From positions 6,924,501 through 6,988,500 of the forward strand of contig OU015659.1 of NCBI GenBank assembly GCA_907165275.2: DNA of 64,000 bases, in the 5' to 3' direction. The notes below the pieces were generated by a model that was not told the origin of the DNA, searched no databases, and worked only from the letters and a program-made list of their open reading frames with translations. The stretch is from Zygaena filipendulae. Its lineage: Eukaryota > Arthropoda > Insecta > Lepidoptera > Zygaenidae. Positions 36,601 through 46,106 of this stretch are shown one piece after another (within the stretch, counting starts at the first letter, position 1; each line of letters starts with the position of its first letter). The position numbers and the translations under genes were made by a program.

Positions 36601-39600
36601 CAGTTGAAACTAGTCTTGAGTAGAGATTTTGAGCTCTGATTGGTTGAGTGGTCTTGACATGACAGACGTAAACAAAGATCAAATCTTTGCTTGAGTTTAG
36701 ATTAGTACTCAAGCGTCGTTCTAGAATAAGGAAATAACTCAGCTGATTGTTGATTCATGAATTTCGTTTCAAGTAAGGTTCTAAAATCAAAACTTTACTT
36801 GAAATTAGTTTTAAAACTAGATTCATGACTTGAGTAACCTTTTGGAATACGGACCTAAGTAGATACAGGAGATTACGTGGTACATACATACCTATTTTTA
36901 ACACTTAAATTTTTGTCTATTAGTTGCATTGTCTAAATAGTAATAATATTATTGAGAAATTAATAAGTACTGTCTACTTTAAAAGTTCAGAAATATTGAA
37001 AACCATTTAAATCATCGAGTAATCGCTGCTATTTTTATACCTAGCAGTTATTCTACAATAAAAATCGTAATAAAAATTTCAAATTTTTCAACTGATTAAT
37101 GAAAAGACAACTAACAGATTTATCGATAATAATCAATGATATCTTTATTATTATATGGACGCAGATAAGCAATAACATGTTAACCCACAAAATTAATTTA
37201 TTGATTCAGAACGATTTATTGAGAGTGACCGCCGCACTCAGAGTCGACTTTAATGATTACTTAGTTAAGTATAGATTTTTAAAACAAAACTGCCGCAATC
37301 AGACAAGTTTAATAAATTAATGTTAATTGGCATTTAACTAATTAAGTTACATCTCATTAAATGCCAATTAACATTAATTTACTGAACATCTCTGAATGCG
37401 GCAATTTTGTTTTAAAAATCCATACTTAACTAAGTAATCATTAAAGTCGACTCTGAGTGCGGCCGTTAGGGAACGTTTTTTAATTATGTGTTTACCTTAT
37501 TACATTGCTTAAATATGTAACTAAATATTGAACATAAAAAATTTTGATACAAAATGGCGCTCCTACTTTTAAAACACGATTTACTCAAAATTTCTCCAGC
37601 GTGGGTTAACACACTATCGCTTATCTATGTCCATATATAGGTAGAATTTTTTTGTAATCAAATTTATTTCGACCGGCTTTGAATTGGAATCATGGCCATC
37701 GAGGTAACATTATTATTTGAAAGGGTGAAGTTGTGAACTGTGGCGTGTCTGCGATCAGAGGCATGTTTTGCATGGATAGAATCAAAGCATAGATCGCGCG
37801 TTGCCCTTGTTCGGATACCATTTCTATAATTATAGTTGGTGGTTCAATAACAATGGCCGTTTAAGTATAGATAACGTGAACGTTAACGTATTGAACGTTT
37901 AAGAAATATCAATTAGATTGATTCTAATAGCGCTATAGCAGTCACAACTCACAACTTATTCATTCACAGTTGCATTAAAAATAATCTTTCAAAGGCTAAA
38001 CCGTATTGAATCCAAGTATAATTTGGAGTTCGTGAAGTCTAATTGTTTGCTGTAATATATACCTAAGTATTTATTATAATACTAGATATTATTTATCTAA
38101 GTATTTTATATAGTTATAGATACCTAATAATTTTTTGTGTGCACCCTCGTACGTGATATCAATAATTTGGATTTCCATACAAACTTTAAGTTTTAAGAAT
38201 TTTCATTTCTTCATGATGACATAATATATAGAAAATTATTTTTAGTGGAAACCTTTGTCATGCTCATAACAGAAATTTAGCAGTTAGTTCAAATGTCTAG
38301 TAAATTTATTTGCTTTATGTGCTTAAGTGATTAAAAGAAATAAGTTTCGATGAAAAACTCATGATAAGAATATAATTTCAGACACACAAAACCCTTAAAC
38401 TTAGAAACGTCGAGAAAATCGAGCTTGCGAATGATAAAAAAAAAAACGAAAATAGAACTTAAAATATACAGTAAATTCAGATTTAAACGTTATTTGGGTA
38501 TTTAATAAATTAGGTTATGTTTCGGTTTGCAGGTGCGCAGCGTGTACTTCCCGCGGGAGCTGCTGCGGCCGAGCTCCCTCCTCACCAACTTGGCACTGGA
38601 CGACACGAGGGCGTCGAGCCCGCGCTTGGCACCCACCTGCGACAACATCTTCGCATACATCACCGACACAGTCGCACCAGGTCAGCGAGCAAACCTTTCC
38701 CCTTAGCCAAGTTGACAATCTATAATATCGTTAACGCTATAGAAAACTAAGGAACGTCGTGCACGTGGTCACGTAAAATCATCAAATCAAAGTCCAATTT
38801 TTCCATCTAATCTCTAAAACGGTTGGATCGATTTTGAAGAAACTTTCACTGGCACATAGTAGATGTAGGTATAAAGAATAACTTAGGCTACTTTTATCAG
38901 ATTTCCTGTAGGAATTCCGAAACTCTACGCTGGTGAAACCGCGTGCACAGGTAGTTCTAGATATATTTATTTTTATTTTTTTTATTGCATACTTACAACG
39001 AGTAACAGTGACCTTCCAACTTCTCACGATCTTTGTGAAAGTTATACAAAAAAACATAACACGTCACAATATCAACAATCGCAAACGGTCATGAGTGGCG
39101 ATTTTAATCAACAATATTTTAAAATCGCCACTCATGACCTTTTGCGTAGAGTTATTTTAAATAATTAAAAAAAAAAGGAATTACGTGGACATGTACCTAA
39201 TTCCTATTTTTTGGAATTATGGGCAGATGGAGACAATTAAAAAAAAACAGCGTTCGTTTCGTAAGCTCAGAATACTTTTCCAATCCCACCAAAAACATTT
39301 TCATGTAAAACGTTGCCAAGACGAGACCATATTATCTATGACTCACACTGTCAAAAAGTTATCAGATCTCATGTAGAGCCAAGCTTATAACTCTACACGC
39401 CCTAACTTCACCAACTAAGTGGTGGTGGTATTTTTCTGTTTGGAAATCTATGCCAAACAAAACCACCAAAATCATGCTTTTGGTCTTATAACGTTGCGAA
39501 ACCAAAAAATTAGTAATATAATTACAGCTGTTTTACTTTCAGTATAATTAAATACATGTCGATATATCATGTTAAATGTTAATACCGCGGAAAATAAATT

Positions 39601-42600
39601 GTACCTACATTATCTAAGGCGTAGGTATATCTTACTTTACACGCCTTCCCACGTGGTGATGTAACATGGCATACTTAAGAGGTTCTCACGTTGAAAAAAC
39701 ACAAAATTATTCTCATCTATGTGCACGACTTATTTCATTTATATGTCGTATTGAATATGTCGCAACCGAAATGTATAATTTTCCCGTTCACAAGTGGCCG
39801 CCATTTTGTATAAGAATTTTTTTAATTTTTTAATTTTTTTTTTATTTATTTAACATAATCCATAGCACTTAATACTATGTAAATATTTATTAATTAAACT
39901 TACTGCCAGTAACGGATTAACATTATATATGCCGTAACCTAAGAAATAAATAGGTAATGCTAAGAATAGAAAACGTCTGTTTTGTTTTTGCAGCACCCCG
40001 ACGCACCCGACGTGCTAGGTTAGGTTCGATATACTAGTTTTATACTAATAACTTAGTAAAGGCACAGATAATATAATACTATACTAGTATAGTAGTATAG
40101 TACTAGTATAGTATAAAGGAAAAACAACGAACCATGCGTGATTTGGAACGATATGTTTCAAGCTGTAAAAGCTACATCTAAATCAGTTTAGTAGTTTAGA
40201 TATTGTGATGCGTAAACAAACAGGCACTTATCATTTTATTTACATAAGCAAACAAACATTCTTCGTTCATTAATTTACTATATCTATTGTTCGCCCCGTT
40301 TGCCTGGGTGGACTTGTACGTTTTGTAAATCTCGTCTACCTAGTAGGTATGTAATGTACCTATCCGTAGTCCGGCTCGCACTTGCCGGTTTTCGGGTTGC
40401 CGTGATTACAATATTTCTTTGGGGGCTAGATCCGCGATTAGGTGTGACCGAGTCAAATGGTTTATGGTAGGTAATGAGTTTTGCACATTGCATTTTCTGT
40501 CCTCGGTATTATAAAAACTACCGATCGATTGTAAACAGGCAAATGCCGACGACACATGTATGTAACTACCTAGCTAATATGGGGACATAGGGGGTCATCC
40601 ATAAAGTAGGTATGTTACACTAATTTCGTGATTTTTCGACCCCTCACAGTTGGTCACATTTGTGAGGACCCCCCCCCCCCCTCCCCTAGTGACGTCACAC
40701 ATTTTGCAATTTTTACATTTATAAATTATTAAAATAAATTAAAACAGCAGTTCCGACAAAACAATTAAAACCTTAGTTCGCCAACAATATACAGATAAAG
40801 AGTTGGAAATATTCTTAAGTTTTTCGTTAATATTTCAAATTTGGCATTTAGCGCTTAGATGTATAAGATTTTAAAATGTGACGTCACGAAATATAGGACC
40901 CCTCCCGCCCCCTGTCACACAATGTCACATTTCGTCGAACTCCTCCCTCCCCGTAAACGTGTGACGTACTTTATGGATGGTCCTTAGTCTACTTTTATCC
41001 CGAAATTCACGCGGACGAACTTTGAAATGCTATAGGTATAGATAGAGACTCGTAAATAATATTATTAACAACTATCATTGTGTATTTTTTATGACGAAAA
41101 CACTGATTTTCAGTTATGCGTTACGTAACGAAACTGTGATGTCATAGTAAAATGGTCAACTTTAAGTGATTTAATAAACCATTTGCATGTAAAATATCCG
41201 TGAGGATCGAGAGTAGGTATAAGTACAAAAGACAAATAAATATAGAGCGCTCTTTGTTTCACCCGTGCAGTGTTCAACGGCGTGTGTCGTCCATCGAAGA
41301 GTGGCTTTCTCCGAATATGTGATGTAATTGCCGACGTTCGCAATGTAGGCTGAAATACTAATTAAATTGACACACAAATTCAACGAATCTTTACCTCTAC
41401 AAACTAATTGTGCAACGAAACGAGAATGTTATCCAAGTACTTACTAATCACACTATTACACTAATATAATAAATGCGAAAGTTTGTGTGTCTTTCATGCT
41501 AATTTGGCTATTTATAGGGGTGGATAAAATTTGAATGAATCAACACATAGCGTAATTTTTAGGCGAAGCCACGCGGATTAGCTAGTAGGTATGTATAATA
41601 TATTTATGCTCAATATTTTTTAGAGACCCTATATTGTTGGCTCAATAAATAATAACGACTTAGGTACCTACTTGTAATTTTTGTTGATATATATAAATAA
41701 AACTTATTTTTTTAAACTGACATACCTACGTAGGTTCTTATAGCTTTTCGTCATTGTTTATTTTTTTAACTGTAAACAAAGAATTTCCGGTTACAATAAT
41801 AGACTGTAGATTGTAAAGAATATAAAATCCATTATGCTTACCGATAAAATAAACTATTTTGCGTTAACTTGTCTGATCGTTAGTTTCTGATAGTTAAAAA
41901 ATTTGTATAATATGGTATTGAAAAAACAAAATTAAAATAATAATTAAAACAAGAATAATCAGCATTGCTATTACCTATTGTAAACTGATTTGTCTAAAAA
42001 TATCAAGAAAGAGGTCTTTGTACACTCTACAATCTACATAGTAGGTACTTATAGGTAGTGTACGTCGGATTTTGATGCTTCCTTCTTCGTTCGTCATTGT
42101 TTTTTTTCATTTTTCCGTGACTGGCCGTTGTTTCCAGGTATCATAGTGTACGACGGACGCCGCGACAACGCGTGGCGCGTCACGCACGCCTCCATGTACC
42201 CCGACCCTGACCTGGGCGAGTACGACATCTTGGGTGAGAAGTTCACCCTCATGGACGGTGTGGTCGGCCTGGCACACTCCCCTGCCCAGGGGCTGCTGTA
42301 TTATCAGCCTCTTGCTACCGACAGGCAAGTAGTACCTACCTATCCAGGCCCCCTTAGCCAAGTTGACAATCTATGACCGTTAACGCTATAGAAAACTAAG
42401 GAACGTATCGTTATGTCACGTAGTTACGAAAATCGTCCAATCAAAGGTATAATTTTTCATCCAATTTTCAAGGGAGCAGTTGTATTTAAATTAAATAAAA
42501 CGAACCCATATATTTCAAGAAATCGAAGAAAGCGTATCAAGTTTGAAAAGATTTTTTTATAAATAATCGTACAGGTCTATATACTATATAACATGACTGT

Positions 42601-44667
42601 GGTAAAATTAACTGCAAATATTTACAGGGCTGAAAGTATACGTTATAACAAACAGGGTAAACGAAAAAATAATATCATAAGTTCGGTAGTTTTTTCAGAA
42701 TATGAGGAAAATAAATTCATTAAAAAATCATTCATAAGGTACAAAATACATGTAGCTCACTTATACATACAACAAGGCACACGTCACGCACATATAGCAA
42801 GCTATGGATCAGCTGTTCAGCTCGATCAAGGTCATTGAACTTAAGGTACCGGCGCGCGGCGATGTGTGTGTACAGCTATTCAACGGCGAACGCCTTCACA
42901 GAACAGGTTGTTTTCTTTATGAGTGATTTATTTGCTTAATTTTTTTTTTATTGAGCTATAGTTATAGAGCTTTTTCGGTACAATTTTTTAAGGAGTCAAG
43001 GTGGATAAATTCACTGTTTGACGGATACTTTTCACCTTCACATTATCTTCCGATAAACTCGCATTCCTGCTTCACTGCTAGACTAACAATAGTTTTAGTA
43101 AATTGTCTACATAACAATTACAGGATATTCAGTGTATCAACAGCGGTGTTGGCTGCCGGTCCACCAGCGGAGGGCACCGACTTGCCCGTCAACTTGGTGG
43201 GCCGCAAGTCCTCGCAGGGCATCGGCCTCGCGGTGGACCCGCGGGACGACACCATCATCTTCAGTCCCATGACAGAGACCGCTATTGCCGCTTGGAATCC
43301 CATTACAAACAGTCACAAGTTAGAACATTCTTTATTCCCAATATCTTTCATTTGTTGCTAAAGACAGATAATTATTCTATAATTTATTAAATTAATTATA
43401 GTAGAATTACAATATTATCTTCCAAAATGGTGGGTGCTGAACTGCTGGATAATAGACTCAATGAAAAATATCAGTTTACTCGTTTTAAAGATTACCTAAT
43501 CAAGAAAACTTGTCATAAATAGGCATGTCAAAACTTTATTCAACCCACCATAATTTTAATAGCAATAACTTACATAAAGATTTGCTTTGTTTTAAAGATA
43601 TTTATTACTAACATCAATGCAGTTTCTTTTAGCTACCTTACGAGTTGAATCTTTATCGCCGTTTTTTTTATTCGACTAAAATAGTATGCCTATATTCTAT
43701 ATAGTAATGCCTATATTGTGAACAGGGTGTTGGCTCAAGACCCAGAAAAGCTCCAGTTCTGCGCTGAGGTGCGGTGGGCAGAACGGGATAACGGAGTGGT
43801 ATACGCTCTGTCAACGCGCTTCCACAAGTACTTCCGGAGAGCTGTTTCCAAACATGAGGTGTGTATTGTCTCATCGTATGACGAGGATGAATCAATGAAT
43901 GAATAAACAACCTTTTATTGAGTACCACTCAGTACAATGACTAAAAACTTCTAAAACAGAAAGGATTAAGTGGCTCCAAAGGGCGGCCATATTACTATAA
44001 AGCGATCTCTTCCAGGCTGTGGAGTATGGAGACATATTTTATAACAGCAAAACAGTAAGTAGGTGGTGCAGTAGCACAGCAATTAAAATGCGAAAAATTA
44101 TATAAATTATATAGATATTACTAAATCGAAGGTGTGTGAACTTTTTAACTGACTAAGGATACTCGTGATAAAAGGTTACATAGCGGCAAACGCGGAGTAA
44201 ACCTGCAGCTCGCTCCCTTTAGTTTCAATTTTAATTTTTCAATCTTGTATGCCTCAACTGCCGTCATTCCTTCCGGTCCGGGCTTCGGATCCCGTCGTTT
44301 AACCGGTCTGCTTTCATTTTCTATTGCTATTATAGCTAAGTTTATTATTCTATCATCAGTAGTTTAAGTTTTGTATTGATAAATCAGCTTGTCCGGCCGC
44401 TCTACACTACCATCTCTTAAACAGACTTAAAGAATGTCAAAATTTCAGCCATTGTAATTTTGACTTTACGTACAGTGTGTAAGGTCGAAATTAATTTTAA
44501 CATTACAGTATAATAAAACGTAAAGAGACGGTATTAGTGACGCTATACTCCAACTCTATTTCTAGATCAACGTACGTATAGTCCGCGTGGTGGACGACGG
44601 CTTCGTCTCCCTGCCACCGCACGTGCTGCGACGTGCCGTCCGCCAATACAACTCTACCCGCATATAA
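27347..44667 (+). CDS. yellow/MRJP-family secreted protein, complete seven-exon gene (411 aa)
   Basis: Exons 27347-27619, 30920-31117, 38533-38680, 42138-42324, 43124-43318, 43726-43858 and 44566-44667 total 1236 bases, exactly 412 codons including TAA. A signal peptide covers roughly residues 1-18. Motifs follow the family order: GIPRLRAGVPATL near 63-75, AYPDWSW at 92-98, RLWVLDAG at 124-131, FAYITD near 197-202, the ALSP-equivalent GLAHSP, GLAVDPR, and a C-terminal SLPPHV. N-glycosylation sequons N-C-T (107) and N-S-T near the C-terminus are present. The length is normal for a yellow protein. The likely role is extracellular, for example cuticle colour or hardening, or a dopachrome-related function; this is family knowledge, not shown here. 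The subfamily is uncertain. A 5' UTR intron is suggested by TTTACAG just before the ATG. Introns are 3.3, 7.4, 3.5, 0.8, 0.4 and 0.7 kb and are loaded with repeats. Confidence 0.92.
27634..28080 (+). mobile_element. truncated SINE, interrupted by another SINE
   Basis: The parts 27634-27660 and 27901-28080 match the 6678-7021 SINE in plus orientation and are separated by a minus-strand copy. It starts about 14 bp after the donor of exon 1 of the plus-strand yellow gene. Confidence 0.7.
27661..27900 (-). mobile_element. 5'-truncated SINE nested in a plus-strand SINE
   Basis: The poly(T) start and ATGTCATAGGGGGCAAAC match the reverse complement of the SINE 3' end. TGTCGG flanks both sides (27655-27660, 27901-27906) as target duplication. 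The truncated 5' end is typical of LINE-assisted integration. Confidence 0.8.
28480..28600 (+). repeat. dispersed repeat shared with 39290-39410
   Basis: Shared blocks: ATCCCACCAAAA, TTTTCATGTAAAA, GCCAAGACGAGA, ACTGTCAAAAAGTTATCAGA and CTAACTTCAC. Both copies are in introns of the plus-strand yellow gene. Family unknown. Confidence 0.5.
30010..30760 (-). mobile_element. cluster of three or four Helitron copies in intron 1
   Basis: Ends are visible at ~30020 (GCCCCACGGTTTCGCCCGCG, with a duplicated terminus at ~30145), ~30440 (CTAGCTAATTCCCGCGG), ~30632 (CTAGCTGTCTCCCGTG) and ~30745. All are on the minus strand, just upstream of exon 2 of the plus-strand yellow gene. Confidence 0.55.
30920..31117 (+). 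CDS. yellow-family gene (plus), exon 2
   Basis: The acceptor TTCAG ends at 30919 and the donor GTAAGT starts at 31118; both ends are phase 0. It encodes residues 92-157 with AYPDWSW, an N-C-T sequon, the RLWVLDAG core motif and VCPPKILIFD. GC content is visibly higher than in the flanking intron. Confidence 0.93.
31383..32190 (-). mobile_element. cluster of Helitron copies in intron 2, one with an 8-bp repeat
   Basis: Units start near 31400 (ACCCCTGCGGTTTCACCCGC) with two further internal units at ~31545 and ~31660, and a separate copy runs 31965-32190. In the latter an AAACATCC unit is repeated five times (32119-32158). Confidence 0.6.
34019..34418 (+). mobile_element. two Helitron copies in tandem in intron 2
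   Basis: The first ends GCGGGGAAGCAGCTAGT at 34215; the second spans ~34225-34418 and ends with the GCGGGTGAAACCGCGG hairpin and CTAGT. Confidence 0.55.
35462..36067 (+). repeat. tandem repeat of ~165 bp, nearly three copies
   Basis: Units begin GTTAAAATTAAATCAAAT at 35462, 35628 and 35792 (periods 166 and 164). The third unit is split by a 126-bp insertion and resumes at 36045 with TAATAATAAAGTAAAATG. It lies within intron 2 of the plus-strand yellow gene. Confidence 0.85.
35919..36044. mobile_element. 126-bp insertion with TGTAG/CTACA ends
   Basis: It interrupts the third tandem unit and can be bounded by comparison with the two intact units. The termini TGTAG and CTACA are inverted repeats, as in solo LTRs or small TRIM-type remnants. 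A target duplication could not be defined. Confidence 0.4.
36080..36372 (+). mobile_element. Helitron-related repeat, second subfamily
   Basis: Contains AAGTGTCTGTTTGTAATTTC, TCTGTCTGTCTGTTTGTTC, the GGACCGATTTTGACGGGAC core, and ends GAAACCGCGGGAAACAGCTAGT. Confidence 0.55.
36441..36855. mobile_element. MITE with GGCCCGTATTCCAGAAGGT ends and TAA duplication
   Basis: The left end GGCCCGTATTCCAGAAGGT pairs with the right end ACCTTTTGGAATACGGACC; TAA flanks both sides (36438-36440, 36856-36858), the target duplication of PIF/Harbinger elements. A ~52-bp internal unit (AACTAGTCTTGAGTAG core) is tandemly duplicated near 36545-36650. Confidence 0.7.
37227..37468. mobile_element. 242-bp fold-back MITE, family reference copy
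   Basis: Almost the whole element is one inverted repeat with ~112-bp arms. Each arm contains the terminal motif CCGCACTCAGAG and, about 65 bases in, a second version (GCCGCAATCAGA / TCTGAATGCGGC). It is the best-preserved copy of the family at 8869, 12782 and 21913. Confidence 0.75.
38533..38680 (+). CDS. yellow-family gene (plus), exon 3
   Basis: The acceptor TTTGCAG ends at 38532 and the donor GTCAGC starts at 38681. The exon encodes residues 158-206 plus the first base of Gly207. The conserved strand L-T-N-L-A-L-D-D and the FAYITD motif of the propeller lie here. An opposite-strand open frame over the same bases is a GC-rich shadow. Confidence 0.92.
38698..38814 (+). repeat. dispersed repeat just after exon 3 (copy 1)
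   Basis: Shares CCCTTAGCCAAGTTGACAAT, GTTAACGCTATAGAAAACTA and AAGGAACGT with 42349-42468. It starts 18 bases after the exon-3 donor. Confidence 0.7.
38800..38965 (+). mobile_element. Helitron-related fragment in intron 3
   Basis: Contains CTAATCTCTAAAACGGTTGG, the TTTGAAGAAACTTTCACTGG core, AACTTAGGCTACTTTTATC and a worn end GGTGAAACCGCGTGCACAGG. Confidence 0.5.
39080..39146. repeat. 67-base hairpin with a 28-bp stem
   Basis: The left arm 39080-39107 (CGCAAACGGTCATGAGTGGC, then GATTTTAA) pairs with 39119-39146 at 27 of 28 positions around an 11-base loop. It lies in intron 3 of the plus-strand yellow gene. It may be a tiny fold-back transposon or a hairpin RNA; no evidence for expression is available. 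Confidence 0.75.
39288..39410 (+). repeat. dispersed repeat shared with 28480-28600
   Basis: Same blocks in the same order as the copy in intron 1. No terminal repeats were recognised. Confidence 0.5.
40592..40983. mobile_element. MITE with GGTCATCCATAAAGTA ends
   Basis: The left end GGGTCATCCATAAAGTAGG and the right end GACGTACTTTATGGATGGTC are inverted; subterminal TGACGTCAC/GTGACGTCA palindromes and a C-rich run (40670-40684) are present. Non-coding, in intron 3 of the plus-strand yellow gene. Confidence 0.65.
41460..41588 (+). mobile_element. short Helitron copy in intron 3
   Basis: Starts ACTAATATAATAAATGCGAA and ends GGCGAAGCCACGCGGATTAG then CTAGT. The terminal stem differs from the CCGCGG type, suggesting another subfamily. 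Confidence 0.5.
42138..42324 (+). CDS. yellow-family gene (plus), exon 4, followed by a GC donor
   Basis: The acceptor TTTCCAG ends at 42137. The exon completes Gly207, encodes residues 208-268 (IIVYDGRRDNAWRV, then GLAHSP) and leaves AG of Arg269. The intron begins GCAAGT instead of GT. Joining at this point restores the family-like sequence TDRIFSVST, and no GT donor nearby keeps the frame. Confidence 0.9.
42349..42468 (+). repeat. dispersed repeat just after exon 4 (copy 2)
   Basis: Second copy of the repeat at 38698-38814. It starts 25 bases after the GC donor of exon 4. Confidence 0.7.
43124..43318 (+). CDS. yellow-family gene (plus), exon 5
   Basis: The acceptor ATTACAG ends at 43123 and the donor GTTAGA starts at 43319. 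The exon gives one base to Arg269, then 64 codons, then AA of Lys334. It contains the conserved K-S-S-Q-G-x-G-L-A-V-D blade motif and the F-S-P-M-T-E strand that pair with A-A-W-N-P of the next turn. Confidence 0.92.
43726..43858 (+). CDS. yellow-family gene (plus), exon 6
   Basis: The acceptor GAACAG ends at 43725 and the donor GTGTGT starts at 43859. One base completes Lys334, then 44 codons (residues 335-378) carry the strand ending V-V-Y-A-L-S-T-R-F-H-K-Y, the family's L-W-x-L-S-N-R equivalent near the propeller's closing blade. Confidence 0.92.
44566..44667 (+). CDS. yellow-family gene (plus), last exon and stop
   Basis: The acceptor TTTCTAG ends at 44565; 33 codons (residues 379-411) are followed by TAA at 44665-44667. 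The exon starts INVRIVRV, as expected for the closing blade, and ends with an N-S-T sequon and a short basic tail. Confidence 0.92.
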   Translation: MNVRIVRVVDDGFVSLPPHVLRRAVRQYNSTRI

Positions 44668-44756
44668 ATTAGAAAATGGCGGCCGATTTCAATTTAGAAC
44701 AAAATATACCTATTAAAAAACCTTTACTTTGATTTTGATTGAATGGAAAAACTACA

Positions 44757-45012
44757 CTGAGGGCCGATCGCGCTATGAATAAAACCTCTGATATGTCAAA
44801 TATTTATACCTAATATTTTAAGTAGGTACTTACTTAATTTCTTATTTTTCCTTAATTATTTTAAACATTTAACTCTTATTTACAAGATAATGTTGATTAA
44901 TCTTTGACCAAACTTGAAGAGCGTTAGGAGTAGAAGAAATCTAAAAATAAATATTTGACATTTCATGGCTTCATTTCGGTAATACCGTTCGAAAATAGCG
45001 CGATCGGCTGAG
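44757..45012. mobile_element. MITE with CCGATCGCGCTAT inverted ends, 3' of the yellow gene
   Basis: Left CTGAGGGCCGATCGCGCTAT and right ATAGCGCGATCGGCTGAG are inverted repeats bounding 256 bp. It starts 90 bases after the stop codon of the plus-strand yellow gene and contains the first AATAAA. Confidence 0.6.
44778..44783 (+). terminator. candidate polyadenylation signal AATAAA
   Basis: The first AATAAA after the stop of the plus-strand yellow gene lies 111 bases downstream. It falls inside a small inverted-repeat element (44757-45012), so the host gene may use transposon-derived sequence for its 3' end. A weaker ATTAAA lies at about 44712. Confidence 0.4.
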
Positions 45013-45907
45013 CTTGTTGTCGTAATTGAACATGAAATTGTATTAAGGATTTTAAAATCAGTAGTATTTTTAACTAGATACTTGCCCAGTATTCGTGGTA
45101 ATCTTTTAAAGAAAAAAATTAAAGCGAATCCGCCATTATTCTATAAATTTATTCGCTTATTTTAGTTTTCTCTTTTTGCTAAAGTGTATTGCGCCATTAA
45201 ACATGCAATTTTTTAATTTTATTTGGAAAGACGAACTCTATTTTGAAATGAAGCACGGAGTGCTAATAAACGGTTCGAAAATGATTAAACTTAGTTGTAA
45301 TATTCTTGTGATGTCTTTTGTTTACGCTCTGATAATTTTATAGTAGTTTGTATAAATTCTTTTTTTACTTTGTAAATAATAGATTTTCCCAACGTAAAGT
45401 CTTTCAGAATACCTATGTTAATTATTATTAGCACATCAATTAATTAGGCCTATTTTTTATTAACATTATTATTCAATCCTTGATATTTAAAAATTTAATA
45501 GAATAATAAAATAATACTAATGATTCTTCGGTTGAGAAATTTGTTCATTAAGTACTTTTAATTTATTTTGTTTTATCATAATGTTTTATACATTACTATA
45601 AGTGAAATTGTTCAATATAATGTAGCTTATTAACCATTTTTAGGTAGGTATACACACTTATATTCTTTTACAGTGTATTTACATTGAGACAGGAATAGTT
45701 ATTGTTAATAAAATAGTTATAAATAAACTGTTATTAGGCAAAGGCACAGCCAACAAAAAAAAAAAACATTTGTGTCTATCATCTCGAATAAACGGAAAAA
45801 ACTACCATATTCACTTCCACCTACCACTTACCAGGTACCTACCTACTTTGAAAAATTCTATCTGCAACACGTCAGGTGCCCAATTGGCTACTTGACAAAT
45901 TTTTTTT

Positions 45908-46106
45908 TTAGTTCACCGTGTAGATTAGTAAAAAATATTGGACACGTATTTATTTCTTTTTTTACGTAATCTGAGGCTTATAATGACGTCACGAGTCCCC
46001 CATCCTAAACTTTTGCGCCTTATCTACGTTTATTTTCATTAATTTATTAAATTAAAAGCAAAAAATACGTGTCTATTATTTTTTTATTTTCTAACTAACG
46101 GACTAA
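45908..46106 (+). mobile_element. MITE of the TTAGTCCGTC family, internal deletion
   Basis: Shares TTGGACACGTATTTATTTC, GACGTCACGAGTCCCCCATC and ACGTGTCTATTATTTTTTTA with the copy at 4686; about 65 bp of the middle is missing. Confidence 0.65.

Noticed and set aside
38515..38718. Minus-strand frame opposite exon 3 of the yellow gene
   Set aside because: A GC-rich shadow of the real coding exon on the plus strand; likewise 27327-27596, 42107-42361, 43118-43303 and 43668-43928.
40284..40493. 69-codon minus-strand frame
   Set aside because: Contains fragments resembling common repeat tails (CCGGCTCGCACTTGCCGG); no intact domain.
42593..42838. 81-codon plus-strand frame in intron 4 of the yellow gene
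   Set aside because: No family similarity, and exons 4 and 5 join directly in phase, leaving no room for it.
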